A stretch of 15,104 nucleotides of DNA, from positions 1 to 15,104 of the forward strand of contig DFFD01000051.1 in the NCBI GenBank assembly GCA_002369495.1, in the 5' to 3' direction. Numbering within the stretch: the stretch's first letter is position 1; each line of letters begins with the position of its first letter. Below are positions 6,651 through 14,547 of this stretch, piece after piece. Below the pieces are notes generated by a model. That model had not been told where the DNA came from and did no database searches. It worked only from the letters and a program-made list of their open reading frames with translations. A program made the translations under genes and the position numbers. Source of the stretch: Lachnospiraceae bacterium UBA3785 (lineage in GTDB: Bacteria > Bacillota > Clostridia > Lachnospirales > Lachnospiraceae).

Positions 6651-7698
6651 CAAATCTCCCTTCCGCTCCGCCGCAGAGGATTCCCTCAAGGACCTTGAGG
6701 ACGTGGCAGGCGAGACGCTTGTCGGTCCGGGATGTTCTGCCGCTCATGATCGCGTCCGCCATCTCGGAGGGACCGATGCCCCTGGAATTCTCCGAAAATT
6801 CATTCACCGGCGCAAGCACCTCCGGCTCCGGAGCCTTCCGCGGATCCAGTAAGACCGGCAGCAGCACGACGTCGCCGCCGAACTGGTTCGGGTCGGTGAG
6901 GATGAGCGTGCCCTTCGAGCCGTAGATCCTGAAATAAGCCTCGTCCCGCATGTCGGAATCCGCGTCGATGTGCAAGGTCCCGGTGACGCCGCTCTTCATG
7001 CGGATGACCGCGGAGACCTGGCTCTCGTTCGGGCTGTCAAACGTCTCCCCGAAGCTCGGGAAACCGGGAACCACCCCGGTGTGCGTCGGATACGGCGCGG
7101 CGACGATCCCGCCGACCCGGTCGACCTCACCCAGGAGGCTCACCAGCGCCGTCACATAGTAGACCGCGTAATCGTAGAGGATGCCGCAGCCCGGCTGCCT
7201 TAAAAATGAAAACAGCGACAGCAGGATATCGTTGCACCTCGTCGCCGAGATCGCGAACGAGTGGATGTCGCCCAGTCTCCCCTCCCGGATCGCCTTGAGC
7301 GCCGTCTCATACGCGGCCCCGAGGAAGGTGTCCGGCGCGCTGCAGAGATAGAGCCCCTTCTCATCGGCCAGCGCGCAGAGCTCGTCCGCCTTCGCCGGAT
7401 CGTCCGTGATCGTCTTCTCCGTGTAGACGTGCTTGCCGCTCAAAAGGGCCCGCTTAATGATCCCGTAGTGGGCCCCGACCGGAGTCAGGTTCACGACGAT
7501 CTCGATCTCCGGGTCCGCGAACATTTCGTCCATGGTCACCGCTTTGATCCCGTACTGCTCCGCCTTCTTCGCCGCGCTCTCTATGTGGTTTGCGCAGATT
7601 GAGACGACCTCAAGATTATCAAATTTCTCAATCATATTTTTGAGATAAATATCGCTGATGGCGCCGGCGCCGACGACGCCGACTTTCATTTTCCGCAT
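6634..7698 (-). CDS. Gfo/Idh/MocA family NAD(P)-dependent oxidoreductase
   Basis: A 354-residue protein. Residues 5-14 carry the Rossmann nucleotide motif (KVGVVGAGAI). The segment VYTEKTITDD at 91-100 matches the conserved EKP motif, with Thr in place of Pro. Further on, YDYAVYYVTAL (175-185) corresponds to the catalytic DxGxH/Y region of the family. These enzymes oxidise or reduce sugars, inositols and related polyols, or act on sugar nucleotides; the exact substrate cannot be named. The start is ATG 7698 with AAGGAGGTATCTGC upstream. It is the first gene of a unit with the MATE transporter and has its own promoter. The nearby arabinose genes hint at carbohydrate use, but a terminator separates them. 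Confidence 0.88.
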   Translation of the reverse strand: MRKMKVGVVGAGAISDIYLKNMIEKFDNLEVVSICANHIESAAKKAEQYGIKAVTMDEMFADPEIEIVVNLTPVGAHYGIIKRALLSGKHVYTEKTITDDPAKADELCALADEKGLYLCSAPDTFLGAAYETALKAIREGRLGDIHSFAISATRCNDILLSLFSFLRQPGCGILYDYAVYYVTALVSLLGEVDRVGGIVAAPYPTHTGVVPGFPSFGETFDSPNESQVSAVIRMKSGVTGTLHIDADSDMRDEAYFRIYGSKGTLILTDPNQFGGDVVLLPVLLDPRKAPEPEVLAPVNEFSENSRGIGPSEMADAIMSGRTSRTDKRLACHVLKVLEGILCGGAEGRFVDIKQ

Positions 7699-7738
7699 GC
7701 AGATACCTCCTTCTTACGGTGAACAGCTTATCACCGCT

Positions 7739-7768
7739 ATTATACACGAAGATGCGCCGCGGTATCAA
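7739..7768 (-). promoter_or_regulatory. Sigma-A-like promoter of the Gfo/Idh/MocA-MATE unit
   Basis: On the minus strand TTGATA (7768-7763) and TATAAT (7744-7739) are separated by 18 bases. The -10 is about 40 bases upstream of the ATG at 7698, just after the terminator of the arabinose unit. Confidence 0.7.
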
Positions 7769-7780
7769 TTCCCCGACGCT

Positions 7781-7822
7781 AAAAAACCTCCGCCCGGCCT
7801 TTTCAGGCTGCCGGGACGGAGG
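7781..7822 (-). terminator. Intrinsic terminator of the arabinose operon
   Basis: On the minus strand a GC-rich stem, CCTCCG-T-CCCGG pairing with CCGGGCGGAGG across one bulged base, is followed directly by TTTTTT (7786-7781). It begins 17 bases after the stop of the FGGY kinase gene and marks the end of that transcript. Confidence 0.88.
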
Positions 7823-7838
7823 CTTTAAATATATTATG

Positions 7839-9434
7839 TCAACCTTTGTAGCAGTCCACCGCCGCGCGCTCGATCGGAAGACCCTTCTCGTAGCGGGCAA
7901 GGTAGGCGTTAAAGCCCTCGACTGCCGCCGGATCCGGCTGCACCGTCGTGCCGGCTTCCGCGCCGAAGACGTCCGACTTCAGCCAGTCTTCGAGCGCCGC
8001 GCCGCCGCCGCGGACCCTGTAGGCCGCGAGCAGGGCAACGCCCCATGCGCCGCCTTCACCCGCCGTCGACATGACCGTGACCGGGACGTCCAGCGCCGCC
8101 GCCAGGATGCTCTGGCCGACGCCCGCCGTCTTGAAGAAGCCGCCGTGGCCGTACATCGTGTCGAGCGCGGCATGCTCCTCCTTCAGCAGGATGTCGCAGC
8201 CGATCTTGAGGACCGAGAGCGCCGAGTAGAGATGCATGCGCATGAAGTTGGCAAGTGTGAAGCGGCTGTCCGCATTTCTCACGAAAAGCGGCCTGCCCTC
8301 CTCCATGTGCGTGATCGCCTCGCCGGAGAGATAGTTGTAGCCGAGGAGGCCGCCGCAGTCCGGCTCGCCCTCCATCGCCTTCGTGTAGAGCTTCGTGAAG
8401 AGCTCGCCGCGGTCCGCCTTGATGCCCATGAGGTCGCAGAACTGGCCGAAGAGGCCGACCCAGGCGTTGAGGTCCGAGGTGCAGGTGTTGCAGTGGGCCA
8501 TGCCAACCAGGTCGCCCGCGGGCGTCGTCACGAGGTCGATCTCCGGATAGACTTTGGAGAGCTCCTTCGCGAGGACGACCATGCCGAAGACGGAGGTGCC
8601 GGCGGAGACATTGCCGGTGCGCCTGCCCACGGAGTTGGTGGCGGTCATGCCGGTGCCCGCGTCGCCTTCCGGCGGGCAGAGCGGGGTGCCGGCCGCAAGA
8701 TTTCCGGTCTCATCGAGCAGGGCGGCGCCTTCCTCGGTGAGGAAACCGGCGTCCTCGCCCGCGACGAGGGACTTCGGAAGGATCTCCGCAAGCTTCCACG
8801 GATAACCCTTGTCCGCGATCTTCTCATCGAAGAGTTCGATCATCTTCGCGTCATAGTCGCGCGTCTTGATATCGATCGGGAACATGCCGGAAGCGTCGCC
8901 GACGCCGATGACCTTCTGTCCGGTCAGCATCCAGTGCACATAGCCGGCCAGCGTGGTGATGAAGCGCACGTCCTTCACGTGCTCTTCGCCGTTCAGGATC
9001 GCCTGGTAGAGGTGGGCGATCGACCAGCGCTGCGGGATATTGTAGTTGAAGAGGGCGGTGAGCTCCTCCGCCGCCTGCTCCGTCATCGTGTTTCTCCAGG
9101 TGCGGAACGGGACGAGCAGGCTGCCCTCGCCGTCAAAGGCCAGGTAGCCGTGCATCATCGCGCTGACGCCGATGCCGGCCAGGCTCTTGATGACGACGCC
9201 GTATTTCTGAAGGACGTCCGCCGCGAGGGAGGTGTAGGTGGCGCGGAGACCTTCCCAGACCGTCTCGAGGTCATAGGTCCAGACGCCGTCAACCAGCTTG
9301 TTCTCCCACTCGTAGGAGCCTTCGGCGATCGGCTCGTTCTTGTCATTGATCAGGATTCCCTTGATTCTGGTGGAGCCGAACTCGATCCCGAGAACGGCGC
9401 CGCCGGATGCGATCAGCTTTCTTGCGTCCGTCAT
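7839..9434 (-). CDS. FGGY-family carbohydrate kinase, probable L-ribulokinase by context
   Basis: A 531-residue sugar kinase of the xylulokinase-like branch of the FGGY family. The N-terminal phosphate-binding motif [11 protein letters not shown] is at about 16-26, the conserved catalytic Asp is in [14 protein letters not shown], the second-domain segment [11 protein letters not shown] follows, and [15 protein letters not shown] and [15 protein letters not shown] lie near the C-terminus. It uses ATP to phosphorylate a ketose. Because it lies six bases after the L-arabinose isomerase stop, the likely substrate is L-ribulose, although the sequence type looks closer to XylB than to classical AraB; D-xylulose cannot be excluded. 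The start ATG 9434 has GAGGTAA upstream, overlapping the araA stop. No araD epimerase gene follows; the terminator comes next. Confidence 0.9.
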   Translation of the reverse strand: MTDARKLIASGGAVLGIEFGSTRIKGILINDKNEPIAEGSYEWENKLVDGVWTYDLETVWEGLRATYTSLAADVLQKYGVVIKSLAGIGVSAMMHGYLAFDGEGSLLVPFRTWRNTMTEQAAEELTALFNYNIPQRWSIAHLYQAILNGEEHVKDVRFITTLAGYVHWMLTGQKVIGVGDASGMFPIDIKTRDYDAKMIELFDEKIADKGYPWKLAEILPKSLVAGEDAGFLTEEGAALLDETGNLAAGTPLCPPEGDAGTGMTATNSVGRRTGNVSAGTSVFGMVVLAKELSKVYPEIDLVTTPAGDLVGMAHCNTCTSDLNAWVGLFGQFCDLMGIKADRGELFTKLYTKAMEGEPDCGGLLGYNYLSGEAITHMEEGRPLFVRNADSRFTLANFMRMHLYSALSVLKIGCDILLKEEHAALDTMYGHGGFFKTAGVGQSILAAALDVPVTVMSTAGEGGAWGVALLAAYRVRGGGAALEDWLKSDVFGAEAGTTVQPDPAAVEGFNAYLARYEKGLPIERAAVDCYKG

Positions 9435-9440
9435 GGCTGT

Positions 9441-10880
9441 TTACCTCATAAAAAATTTCTGCAGGTCGGCTTCCGTGGTATCGTCGCCGATGGTGATCAG
9501 TTCCGTGCCGGTCAGGCGGGCAAACATTGCGATATCGTCGCGGGTCAGGGCTGTGGAGACGACCGAGTGATGCGCGCCGCCCGCATAGCACCATGCCGCA
9601 GTGCCGATCTTGAAGTTCGGTTTGTGGCGGTACATGATCCGCGCGACCGGAAGGTTCGGCATCGGCAGCGGCTGCTTGACGAGCTCGATGTCCGCGCAGA
9701 TGATGCGGAAATGGTCGCCCATGTCAACGAGCGTCACCTGGATGCCGTCGCCTGTCACGCCGTCGAAGACCAGGCGGGCCGGATCCGCCTTGCCGCCGAT
9801 GCCGAGGTGATGAACCTGGATCTCCGGCTTCGTGGCCGCGAAGGAGGCCGGGACCTCCAGCATGTGGGAGGCGAGCTCAAGCTCCGCACCCGGGGTCAGG
9901 TCGTAGGTGTAGTCCTCGATGAAGCCGGTGGCGCCCTCGCGGCCTTCCGCCATCTTCATGAGCACCGAAGAAAATGCACTGATCTTGTAATCGCCTTCCG
10001 GACCGAAGCCCACGCCCTTCGCCATGAGGTTCTGGGCAGCGATGCCCGGCAGCTGCTTCATGCCGAAGAGATCCTGGAAGTTGTCGGTGAAAGCGGTGAC
10101 TTTATTTTTCGCGATGAACTTCTCGAGCGCGATCTCGTAGCGGGCCTGCTCGCGGACCGCCTCGATGTTGTCGGTCGCCATCGTGTACTTTTCGGTGTAC
10201 TCGGCCATCTTCGCGTCGACTTCCGCCTCAGTGGCCTCGTCAGCCAGCTTCGCGATCTCGCCGATGCCCCAGTACTTGATCTCCCAGCCGTATCTGATCT
10301 CGCACTCGAGACGGTTGCCGTCCGTGACCGCGACGTCGCGCATGTTGTTGCCGAAGGTCGCGACGCGGGTGCGCTTCGAGAGACCGATCGCCTTCGCGAC
10401 CTGGGCGAAGCGCTTCACGCCGGCGATGAAATCGTCGTGCTTATAGTAGCCGGCGACGACCTCGTGGGCGATGCCGAGGCGGGCGAGGATGAAGCTGTAC
10501 TCGCGGTCGCCGTGGGCTGCCTGGTTGAGGTTCATGAAATCCATGTCGATCGTGTCGTAGGGCAGCTTCTCATTGGCCTGCGTGTGCAGGTGAAGGAGCG
10601 GCTTGTTCAGCATCTGAAGGCCCTTGATCCACATCTTCGCCGGGGAGAATGTGTGCATCCAGGTGATCACGCCGACGCAGTCGTCGTCGCACATGACCTT
10701 CTTCATGTCCTCGACGCAGATCTCGGACGTCTCGACCGTCGGGAGCAGCTCGATCCGGATCGTGCCTTCCAGCTTTTCATTTAAAAATGCGGTCATCTCC
10801 GCGCAGTCAGCCGCGACCTGGGCAAGGCACTCAGCGCCGTAGAGATCCTGACTGCCGGGGATGAAATACAGTTTTTCCAT
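9441..10880 (-). CDS. araA: L-arabinose isomerase
   Basis: A 479-residue enzyme that converts L-arabinose to L-ribulose, the first step of arabinose catabolism, using a divalent metal. Family hallmarks are FIPGSQDLYG at 6-15 and the active-site residues Glu295 (GPEGDYK), Glu322 (IEDYTYD), His339 (ASHMLEV) and a His pair near 437-438 (GGAHHSV), lining up with Glu306, Glu333, His350 and His450 of E. coli AraA. Length is slightly below the usual 490-500. The start is ATG 10880 with AAAGGAGGAC upstream. The gene lies 84 bases after an AraC-type regulator on the same strand and just before an FGGY kinase, a compact arabinose module. Confidence 0.95.
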   Translation of the reverse strand: MEKLYFIPGSQDLYGAECLAQVAADCAEMTAFLNEKLEGTIRIELLPTVETSEICVEDMKKVMCDDDCVGVITWMHTFSPAKMWIKGLQMLNKPLLHLHTQANEKLPYDTIDMDFMNLNQAAHGDREYSFILARLGIAHEVVAGYYKHDDFIAGVKRFAQVAKAIGLSKRTRVATFGNNMRDVAVTDGNRLECEIRYGWEIKYWGIGEIAKLADEATEAEVDAKMAEYTEKYTMATDNIEAVREQARYEIALEKFIAKNKVTAFTDNFQDLFGMKQLPGIAAQNLMAKGVGFGPEGDYKISAFSSVLMKMAEGREGATGFIEDYTYDLTPGAELELASHMLEVPASFAATKPEIQVHHLGIGGKADPARLVFDGVTGDGIQVTLVDMGDHFRIICADIELVKQPLPMPNLPVARIMYRHKPNFKIGTAAWCYAGGAHHSVVSTALTRDDIAMFARLTGTELITIGDDTTEADLQKFFMR

Positions 10881-10923
10881 TGTTTTTGTCCTCCTTTTAT
10901 AAGACTGTAAGGTTTATGGTTTC

Positions 10924-10929
10924 ATTATA
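10924..10929 (-). promoter_or_regulatory. Candidate -10 box of the araA-kinase unit
   Basis: The minus strand reads TATAAT about 44 bases upstream of the araA ATG. The hexamer at a 17-base distance is A/G-rich (AAGAAA), far from TTGACA, as expected for a promoter that needs an activator such as the neighbouring AraC-family protein. That dependence is inferred. Confidence 0.5.
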
Positions 10930-10964
10930 CAAAGCGGCTCTCTGCCTTTCTTTGACCATTCTAT

Positions 10965-11918
10965 TCATTTATTAGACGTTCTTGCTGTCTCGTGTTCCGC
11001 GGCCAGTCTCATAAGGAGGCTCTCCGTCTCTTCCTCCGTCAGGAATTTCTCGGTCGAGTGCAGGCTCCGGAGCATGTGCTCGTCCGAGCGCCGCACGCTC
11101 ACGGTGCTGCGGTAGACTTCAGGCGTCACCTTGAATCGCTTCCTGAACGCGCCGCTGAAATAGCGGTAATCGGAAAATCCCGCCGCATAGCAGATGTCGA
11201 GAAGCTTGCGGTCCATGTCCTGCATCATCTCAGAGGCCGCGTTCAGGCGAACCGTCTCGACATAGGCCCGGAAGCTCTGGTTGAGCGTCTCCCGGATCAC
11301 GTGGGAGAGGTAGCTCATCGACAGGGCTTCCTGCTCCGCAAAGTCCGTGAGGCGGATCTTCTCCGCGTAATGGTCGTCTACGTAGGCCAGCAGGCGGTCG
11401 ATGAGGGCCCTTCTCTTCTCAAGATCGGCGGATTCCCTGAGCGTCATGCGGTGATGCGGCAGTTTTCTGATCAGTCTGTAAAAAATATCCCCCATCCGGC
11501 AGAGCGCATAAAGCTCGGAGCCCTCCTCGCGGGAGTAATAGGCATTTGCCGCAGCGATGAGGAGGCCTCTCATTTCCCGCATCTCCTCCGGGCTCATGTG
11601 GGCGGACAGAAGACGCGCGTCGAACCGTATCTCCGGGAGCTTCGAGGAGTCGCCCCACAGCTCCGGCCTCACCTGGATGCACAGGAACGTGCAGCCCTCC
11701 TTCGAGTAGAATTCATGCACGAGGCCCGGATCGAGGATCGTGATCTCGTCCTTCCCCGCCGTAAAGACCTCCCCGCCGCAGGTGATCTCGATCGGGTTAT
11801 CGATGATCCACATCATCTCAAACTCCCTGTGCTGGTGCGGGGTGCGGTAGTTCACGCAGTCAAAATACATCGTGAGCCCGGATATGGCAGTGTAGCGGAC
11901 GATCTCGATCTCTTTCAT
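10965..11918 (-). CDS. AraC-family transcriptional regulator, likely arabinose-responsive
   Basis: A 317-residue regulator. The N-terminal half is a cupin-like sensor domain with a His cluster (PHQHREFE, residues 27-34) and VHEF near 67-70. The C-terminal half, about 172-270, carries the two helix-turn-helix motifs of AraC/XylS proteins: LTDFAEQEALSMSYLSHVIRE, then LLDICYAAGFSDYRYFSGAFRKRF and the conserved P of VTPEVYR. A tail of about 45 residues follows. ATG 11918 is chosen because GAAAGGAG lies upstream; an in-frame ATG at 12029 would read through the palindrome and promoter. Its position 84 bases upstream of araA on the same strand suggests it controls araA and the kinase, but the ligand is inferred. 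Confidence 0.88.
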   Translation of the reverse strand: MKEIEIVRYTAISGLTMYFDCVNYRTPHQHREFEMMWIIDNPIEITCGGEVFTAGKDEITILDPGLVHEFYSKEGCTFLCIQVRPELWGDSSKLPEIRFDARLLSAHMSPEEMREMRGLLIAAANAYYSREEGSELYALCRMGDIFYRLIRKLPHHRMTLRESADLEKRRALIDRLLAYVDDHYAEKIRLTDFAEQEALSMSYLSHVIRETLNQSFRAYVETVRLNAASEMMQDMDRKLLDICYAAGFSDYRYFSGAFRKRFKVTPEVYRSTVSVRRSDEHMLRSLHSTEKFLTEEETESLLMRLAAEHETARTSNK

Positions 11919-11943
11919 GTCGGCTCCTTTCTTATACTTTTTT

Positions 11944-11972
11944 ATTGTAATCCTCCCCCGCACATAATTCAA
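11944..11972 (-). promoter_or_regulatory. Sigma-A-like promoter of the AraC-type regulator gene
   Basis: On the minus strand TTGAAT (11972-11967) and TACAAT (11949-11944) are separated by 17 bases. The -10 is about 25 bases before the ATG at 11918. The -35 abuts the perfect palindrome at 11973-12008. Confidence 0.65.
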
Positions 11973-12008
11973 GGGCGTGTGAAAAAACGATCGTTTTTTC
12001 ACACGCCC
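11973..12008. repeat. Perfect 36-bp palindrome, possible truA terminator or operator
   Basis: Two 18-base arms, GGGCGTGTGAAAAAACGA and its exact complement, meet with no spacer. The A6/T6 runs lie inside the arms rather than after the hairpin, so it is not a textbook intrinsic terminator, though transcribed RNA would form a very stable hairpin. It lies 84 bases after the truA stop and touches the -35 of the AraC-type gene. It could end the ecf-truA transcript, act as a protein-binding site, or be a dispersed palindromic repeat. Confidence 0.8.
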
Positions 12009-12092
12009 CATGAATGACCTGCCGCTCATCGAGGCGGCGGACGTCTCTTTTACATTTTCTCATGCGCCGGAGGGGCTTAAGAGCGCCTCCGA

Positions 12093-12878
12093 TCACATCG
12101 TCTGCTCGGTCGGCGAAGCGCTCTCGCTCTTTGCCTGATCCGCGTCCGGGTACTCGATCTTCTTCAGGACCAGCCCTCTCGCGACTGCCGTGGGGCCGGC
12201 CGCGGCGCGGTCGCGGGCGTTAAGGATCTCCTGCATCTTCTCCGGGGGGTATTTGCCCGCACCGATCTCAATGAGGGTCCCGGCTAGGATCCGCACCATG
12301 TTGTAGAGGAAGCCGTTCCCGGTGATGCGGAAGGTGATTCGGTCTCCCTCGCGGACGACTTCCGCGGCGTAGATGTTCCGCACGGTCGTCTTCGAGGAGA
12401 AACCGCTCGCCGCGAACGAGGCGAAGTCGTGCTCGCCCAGGATGTACTGAGCCGCCTCGTTCATCTTCTTCTCATCAAGCGCATAGTAATAGTGAAATTC
12501 AAAATGCCGCGTCAGAGGATCCGGAAACGTCCGGTTGATGATGCGGTATTCGTATGTCTTGACGGTCCGCTGAAAGCGCGGATGAAAATCCGCCGGAACC
12601 TCGCGCGACTCCAGCACCCGGATGTCCTCCGGCAGGCGCGCGTTGAGCGCGAACGCGATTTTCCCCGGCGCGATCCGGGTGTCGACGTCGAAGCAGGCTA
12701 CGTTGCCCTCCGCGTGGACCCCGGTGTCGGTGCGGCTGGCGCCCATCGTGCGTATTTTCCGCCCGAAGAGGTCCTCTATGGCCTTCTCGAGGACGTCCTG
12801 GACCGCCACGGTGTTGGTCTGGCTCTGGTAGCCCCCGTAGGCGGTGCCGTCGTAGGCGATCGTGAGCTTGATCCTCAT
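12093..12878 (-). CDS. truA: tRNA pseudouridine(38-40) synthase TruA
   Basis: A 261-residue enzyme that converts uridines 38-40 in the tRNA anticodon stem-loop to pseudouridine. The N-terminus MRIKLTIAYDGTAYGGYQSQ and the catalytic segment GASRTDTGVHA with Asp51 are diagnostic; FLYNMVRILAGTLIEIG near the C-terminus is also typical of TruA. The length is standard, with a short charged, poorly conserved tail. The start is ATG 12878 with GAGGTG upstream, nine bases after the ecfT stop. The order ecfA1-ecfA2-ecfT-truA is widely kept in Bacillota, so it is probably the last gene of that operon. The ribosomal genes rplM and rpsI that often follow are absent here. Confidence 0.95.
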   Translation of the reverse strand: MRIKLTIAYDGTAYGGYQSQTNTVAVQDVLEKAIEDLFGRKIRTMGASRTDTGVHAEGNVACFDVDTRIAPGKIAFALNARLPEDIRVLESREVPADFHPRFQRTVKTYEYRIINRTFPDPLTRHFEFHYYYALDEKKMNEAAQYILGEHDFASFAASGFSSKTTVRNIYAAEVVREGDRITFRITGNGFLYNMVRILAGTLIEIGAGKYPPEKMQEILNARDRAAAGPTAVARGLVLKKIEYPDADQAKSESASPTEQTM

Positions 12879-12887
12879 GGCGGCACC

Positions 12888-13691
12888 TCAGATTCCCAGG
12901 ATCCCGAGCACGATGCAGGCGGCGAAGAACAGGACAATCAGGAAATAGGCAGTCCTGTCTCTCCCCGCATAGATCAGCGGCTTCATCTGCGTCCGGCCCT
13001 CGCCGCCGTGGTAGCAGCGGGCCTCCATGGCCATCGCGAGGTCGTTCGCCCGGCGGAAGGCCGAGACGAACAGCGGGACCAGCAGCGGGATCATGCTTTT
13101 GATGCGGGTGATGAAATTGCCCGACTCGAAATCAGCTCCTCGCGCGATCTGCGCCTTCATGATCTTGTCCGTCTCCTCCATGAGGATCGGGATGAAGCGC
13201 AGCGCGATCGACATCATCATTGAGATCTCGTGCACCGGCACGTGCAGCTTCTTGAGCGGGGAGAAGAGCGTCTCCATCCCGTCCGTCAGCTGGTTCGGCG
13301 TCGTCGTGAGCGTCATGATCGAGGATCCGATCACGAGGTAAATGAGGCGGACGGCCATCCTGACAGCCGTCGCAAGGCCTTCCTTCGTCAGTGTGAGGAT
13401 CCAGAATGAGAAAATCGGCTCGCCCGGCGTCAGGAACATATTGAAGAGCATCGTGATCACCAGGATGACCGCGATGGCCTTCATGCCTTTCACCATGAAC
13501 CGGAACGGCACCTTCGAAAGTTTAATGAGAATGACAAGCACGACGGTGGCGAAGCCATAGCCCACGGGTCCCTTGATCAGGAAGAGCGCGATGATGAAGG
13601 CGATCGTCCCGATGAACTTGACGCGCGGATCGAGCTTGTGCAGGATCGAATCGGTCGGGTAATACTGGCCCAGCGTGATCTCTCTAAACAC
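12888..13691 (-). CDS. ecfT: ECF transporter transmembrane component EcfT
   Basis: A 267-residue membrane protein forming the transmembrane coupling subunit of an energy-coupling factor transporter. It joins the EcfA1-EcfA2 ATPases to exchangeable S components that bind vitamins such as riboflavin, folate or biotin. About five hydrophobic helices are visible. The coupling-helix motifs that contact the ATPases are ARGADF (about 184-189) and EARCYHGGEGRT, the second having Cys where ARG is often found. It starts with GTG 13691, preceded by GGGAGGGG, and overlaps the ecfA2 stop by eight bases. The sequence begins '[23 protein letters not shown]', a normal EcfT beginning. Confidence 0.93.
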   Translation of the reverse strand: MFREITLGQYYPTDSILHKLDPRVKFIGTIAFIIALFLIKGPVGYGFATVVLVILIKLSKVPFRFMVKGMKAIAVILVITMLFNMFLTPGEPIFSFWILTLTKEGLATAVRMAVRLIYLVIGSSIMTLTTTPNQLTDGMETLFSPLKKLHVPVHEISMMMSIALRFIPILMEETDKIMKAQIARGADFESGNFITRIKSMIPLLVPLFVSAFRRANDLAMAMEARCYHGGEGRTQMKPLIYAGRDRTAYFLIVLFFAACIVLGILGI

Positions 13692-14547
13692 GTCTCACCC
13701 CTCCCTTCAGATCCCTCAGGATGCTCTCCTTCGCCTCCTCGACCGTGGACGCGGTCACGTCGACCGGGAAGCCGCGGTCTCTCAGTTCATGCATCACGTA
13801 GGTGATCTCCGGGGCAGCGAGGCCCATTTTCTCGAGTTCCTTATAGTGGGAAAATACCTCCTTCGGCGTCCCGTCAAACGGGATCTTCCCGTCGTTCACG
13901 ACGATCAGCCTCTCCGCGTACTCCGCGACATCCTCCATGCTGTGCGTGACCAGGATGATCGTGATGCCGCGCTCCCTGTGGAGCTTCCGGATCTCCCCCA
14001 GGATCTCATCCCGCCCCTGCGGGTCGAGGCCGGCGGTCGGCTCGTCGAGGATGAGGACCTTCGGGTCCATCGCGAGGACGCCCGCGATCGCGATGCGCCT
14101 CTTCTGGCCGCCCGAGTGCTCGAACGGGGAGGTCGTGAAGGACTTCTCGGGGATGCCGACGCTCTTTAAGGCCTCCTCGGCCCTCGCTCTCGCCTCGGCT
14201 TCCGGGAGCCCTTTATTTTTCGGACCGAACATCACGTCCGTGATGACGTCCGTCTCGAAGAGCTGGTTCTCCGGGTACTGGAAGACCAGGCCGACCGAGG
14301 TGCGGAGGTTCTTCAGGTTGTATTTTTCCGCCCAGATATCCTGCCCTTCGAAGAGCACCCGGCCCTCCGTGGGCTTCATGAGCCCGTTCATGTGCTGGAT
14401 GAGCGTCGATTTGCCGCTCCCGGTGTGGCCGATGATGCCGATGAACTGGCCCTCCTCGATCGCGAGATCCACATGGTCGAGCGCGCGCACCTCGTAAACC
14501 GTATCCTTGCTGTAAATGTAAGAGACATCTTTTAATTCAATGAGCAT
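13684..14547 (-). CDS. ecfA2: ECF transporter ATP-binding subunit EcfA2
   Basis: A 287-residue ABC ATPase. Visible are Walker [10 protein letters not shown] (40-48), the Q-loop FQYPENQLF (89-97), the signature region [10 protein letters not shown] (142-151), Walker [13 protein letters not shown] with catalytic Glu169, and the switch His202 (VTHSMED). The C-terminal extension is typical of EcfA subunits. The signature reads HSGGQ rather than the usual LSGGQ. Paired with EcfA1 it powers vitamin uptake through EcfT. ATG 14547 is preceded by GGAGGC, and it overlaps ecfA1 by 16 bases and ecfT by 8, so the three genes are tightly coupled. Confidence 0.94.
   Translation of the reverse strand: MLIELKDVSYIYSKDTVYEVRALDHVDLAIEEGQFIGIIGHTGSGKSTLIQHMNGLMKPTEGRVLFEGQDIWAEKYNLKNLRTSVGLVFQYPENQLFETDVITDVMFGPKNKGLPEAEARARAEEALKSVGIPEKSFTTSPFEHSGGQKRRIAIAGVLAMDPKVLILDEPTAGLDPQGRDEILGEIRKLHRERGITIILVTHSMEDVAEYAERLIVVNDGKIPFDGTPKEVFSHYKELEKMGLAAPEITYVMHELRDRGFPVDVTASTVEEAKESILRDLKGGVRRV

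Noticed and set aside
7719..10784. Open frame of 1021 codons on the plus strand
   Set aside because: It lies antisense to the FGGY kinase and L-arabinose isomerase, both clearly recognisable, and its Arg/Asp/His-rich translation has no domain. Long antisense frames are expected in GC-rich coding DNA.
10992..12017. 341-codon plus-strand frame opposite the AraC-type regulator
   Set aside because: It is a shadow of the recognised regulator gene, with no recognisable domain, and merely ends in the palindrome.
11919..12029. N-terminal extension of the AraC-type regulator from ATG 12029
   Set aside because: It would translate across the palindrome and the promoter, and ATG 11918 has a strong Shine-Dalgarno and starts a normal AraC-type N-terminus.
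12069..12090. Inverted repeat after truA as its terminator
   Set aside because: The stem has a mismatch and no T tract follows on the minus strand, so it does not qualify as an intrinsic terminator.
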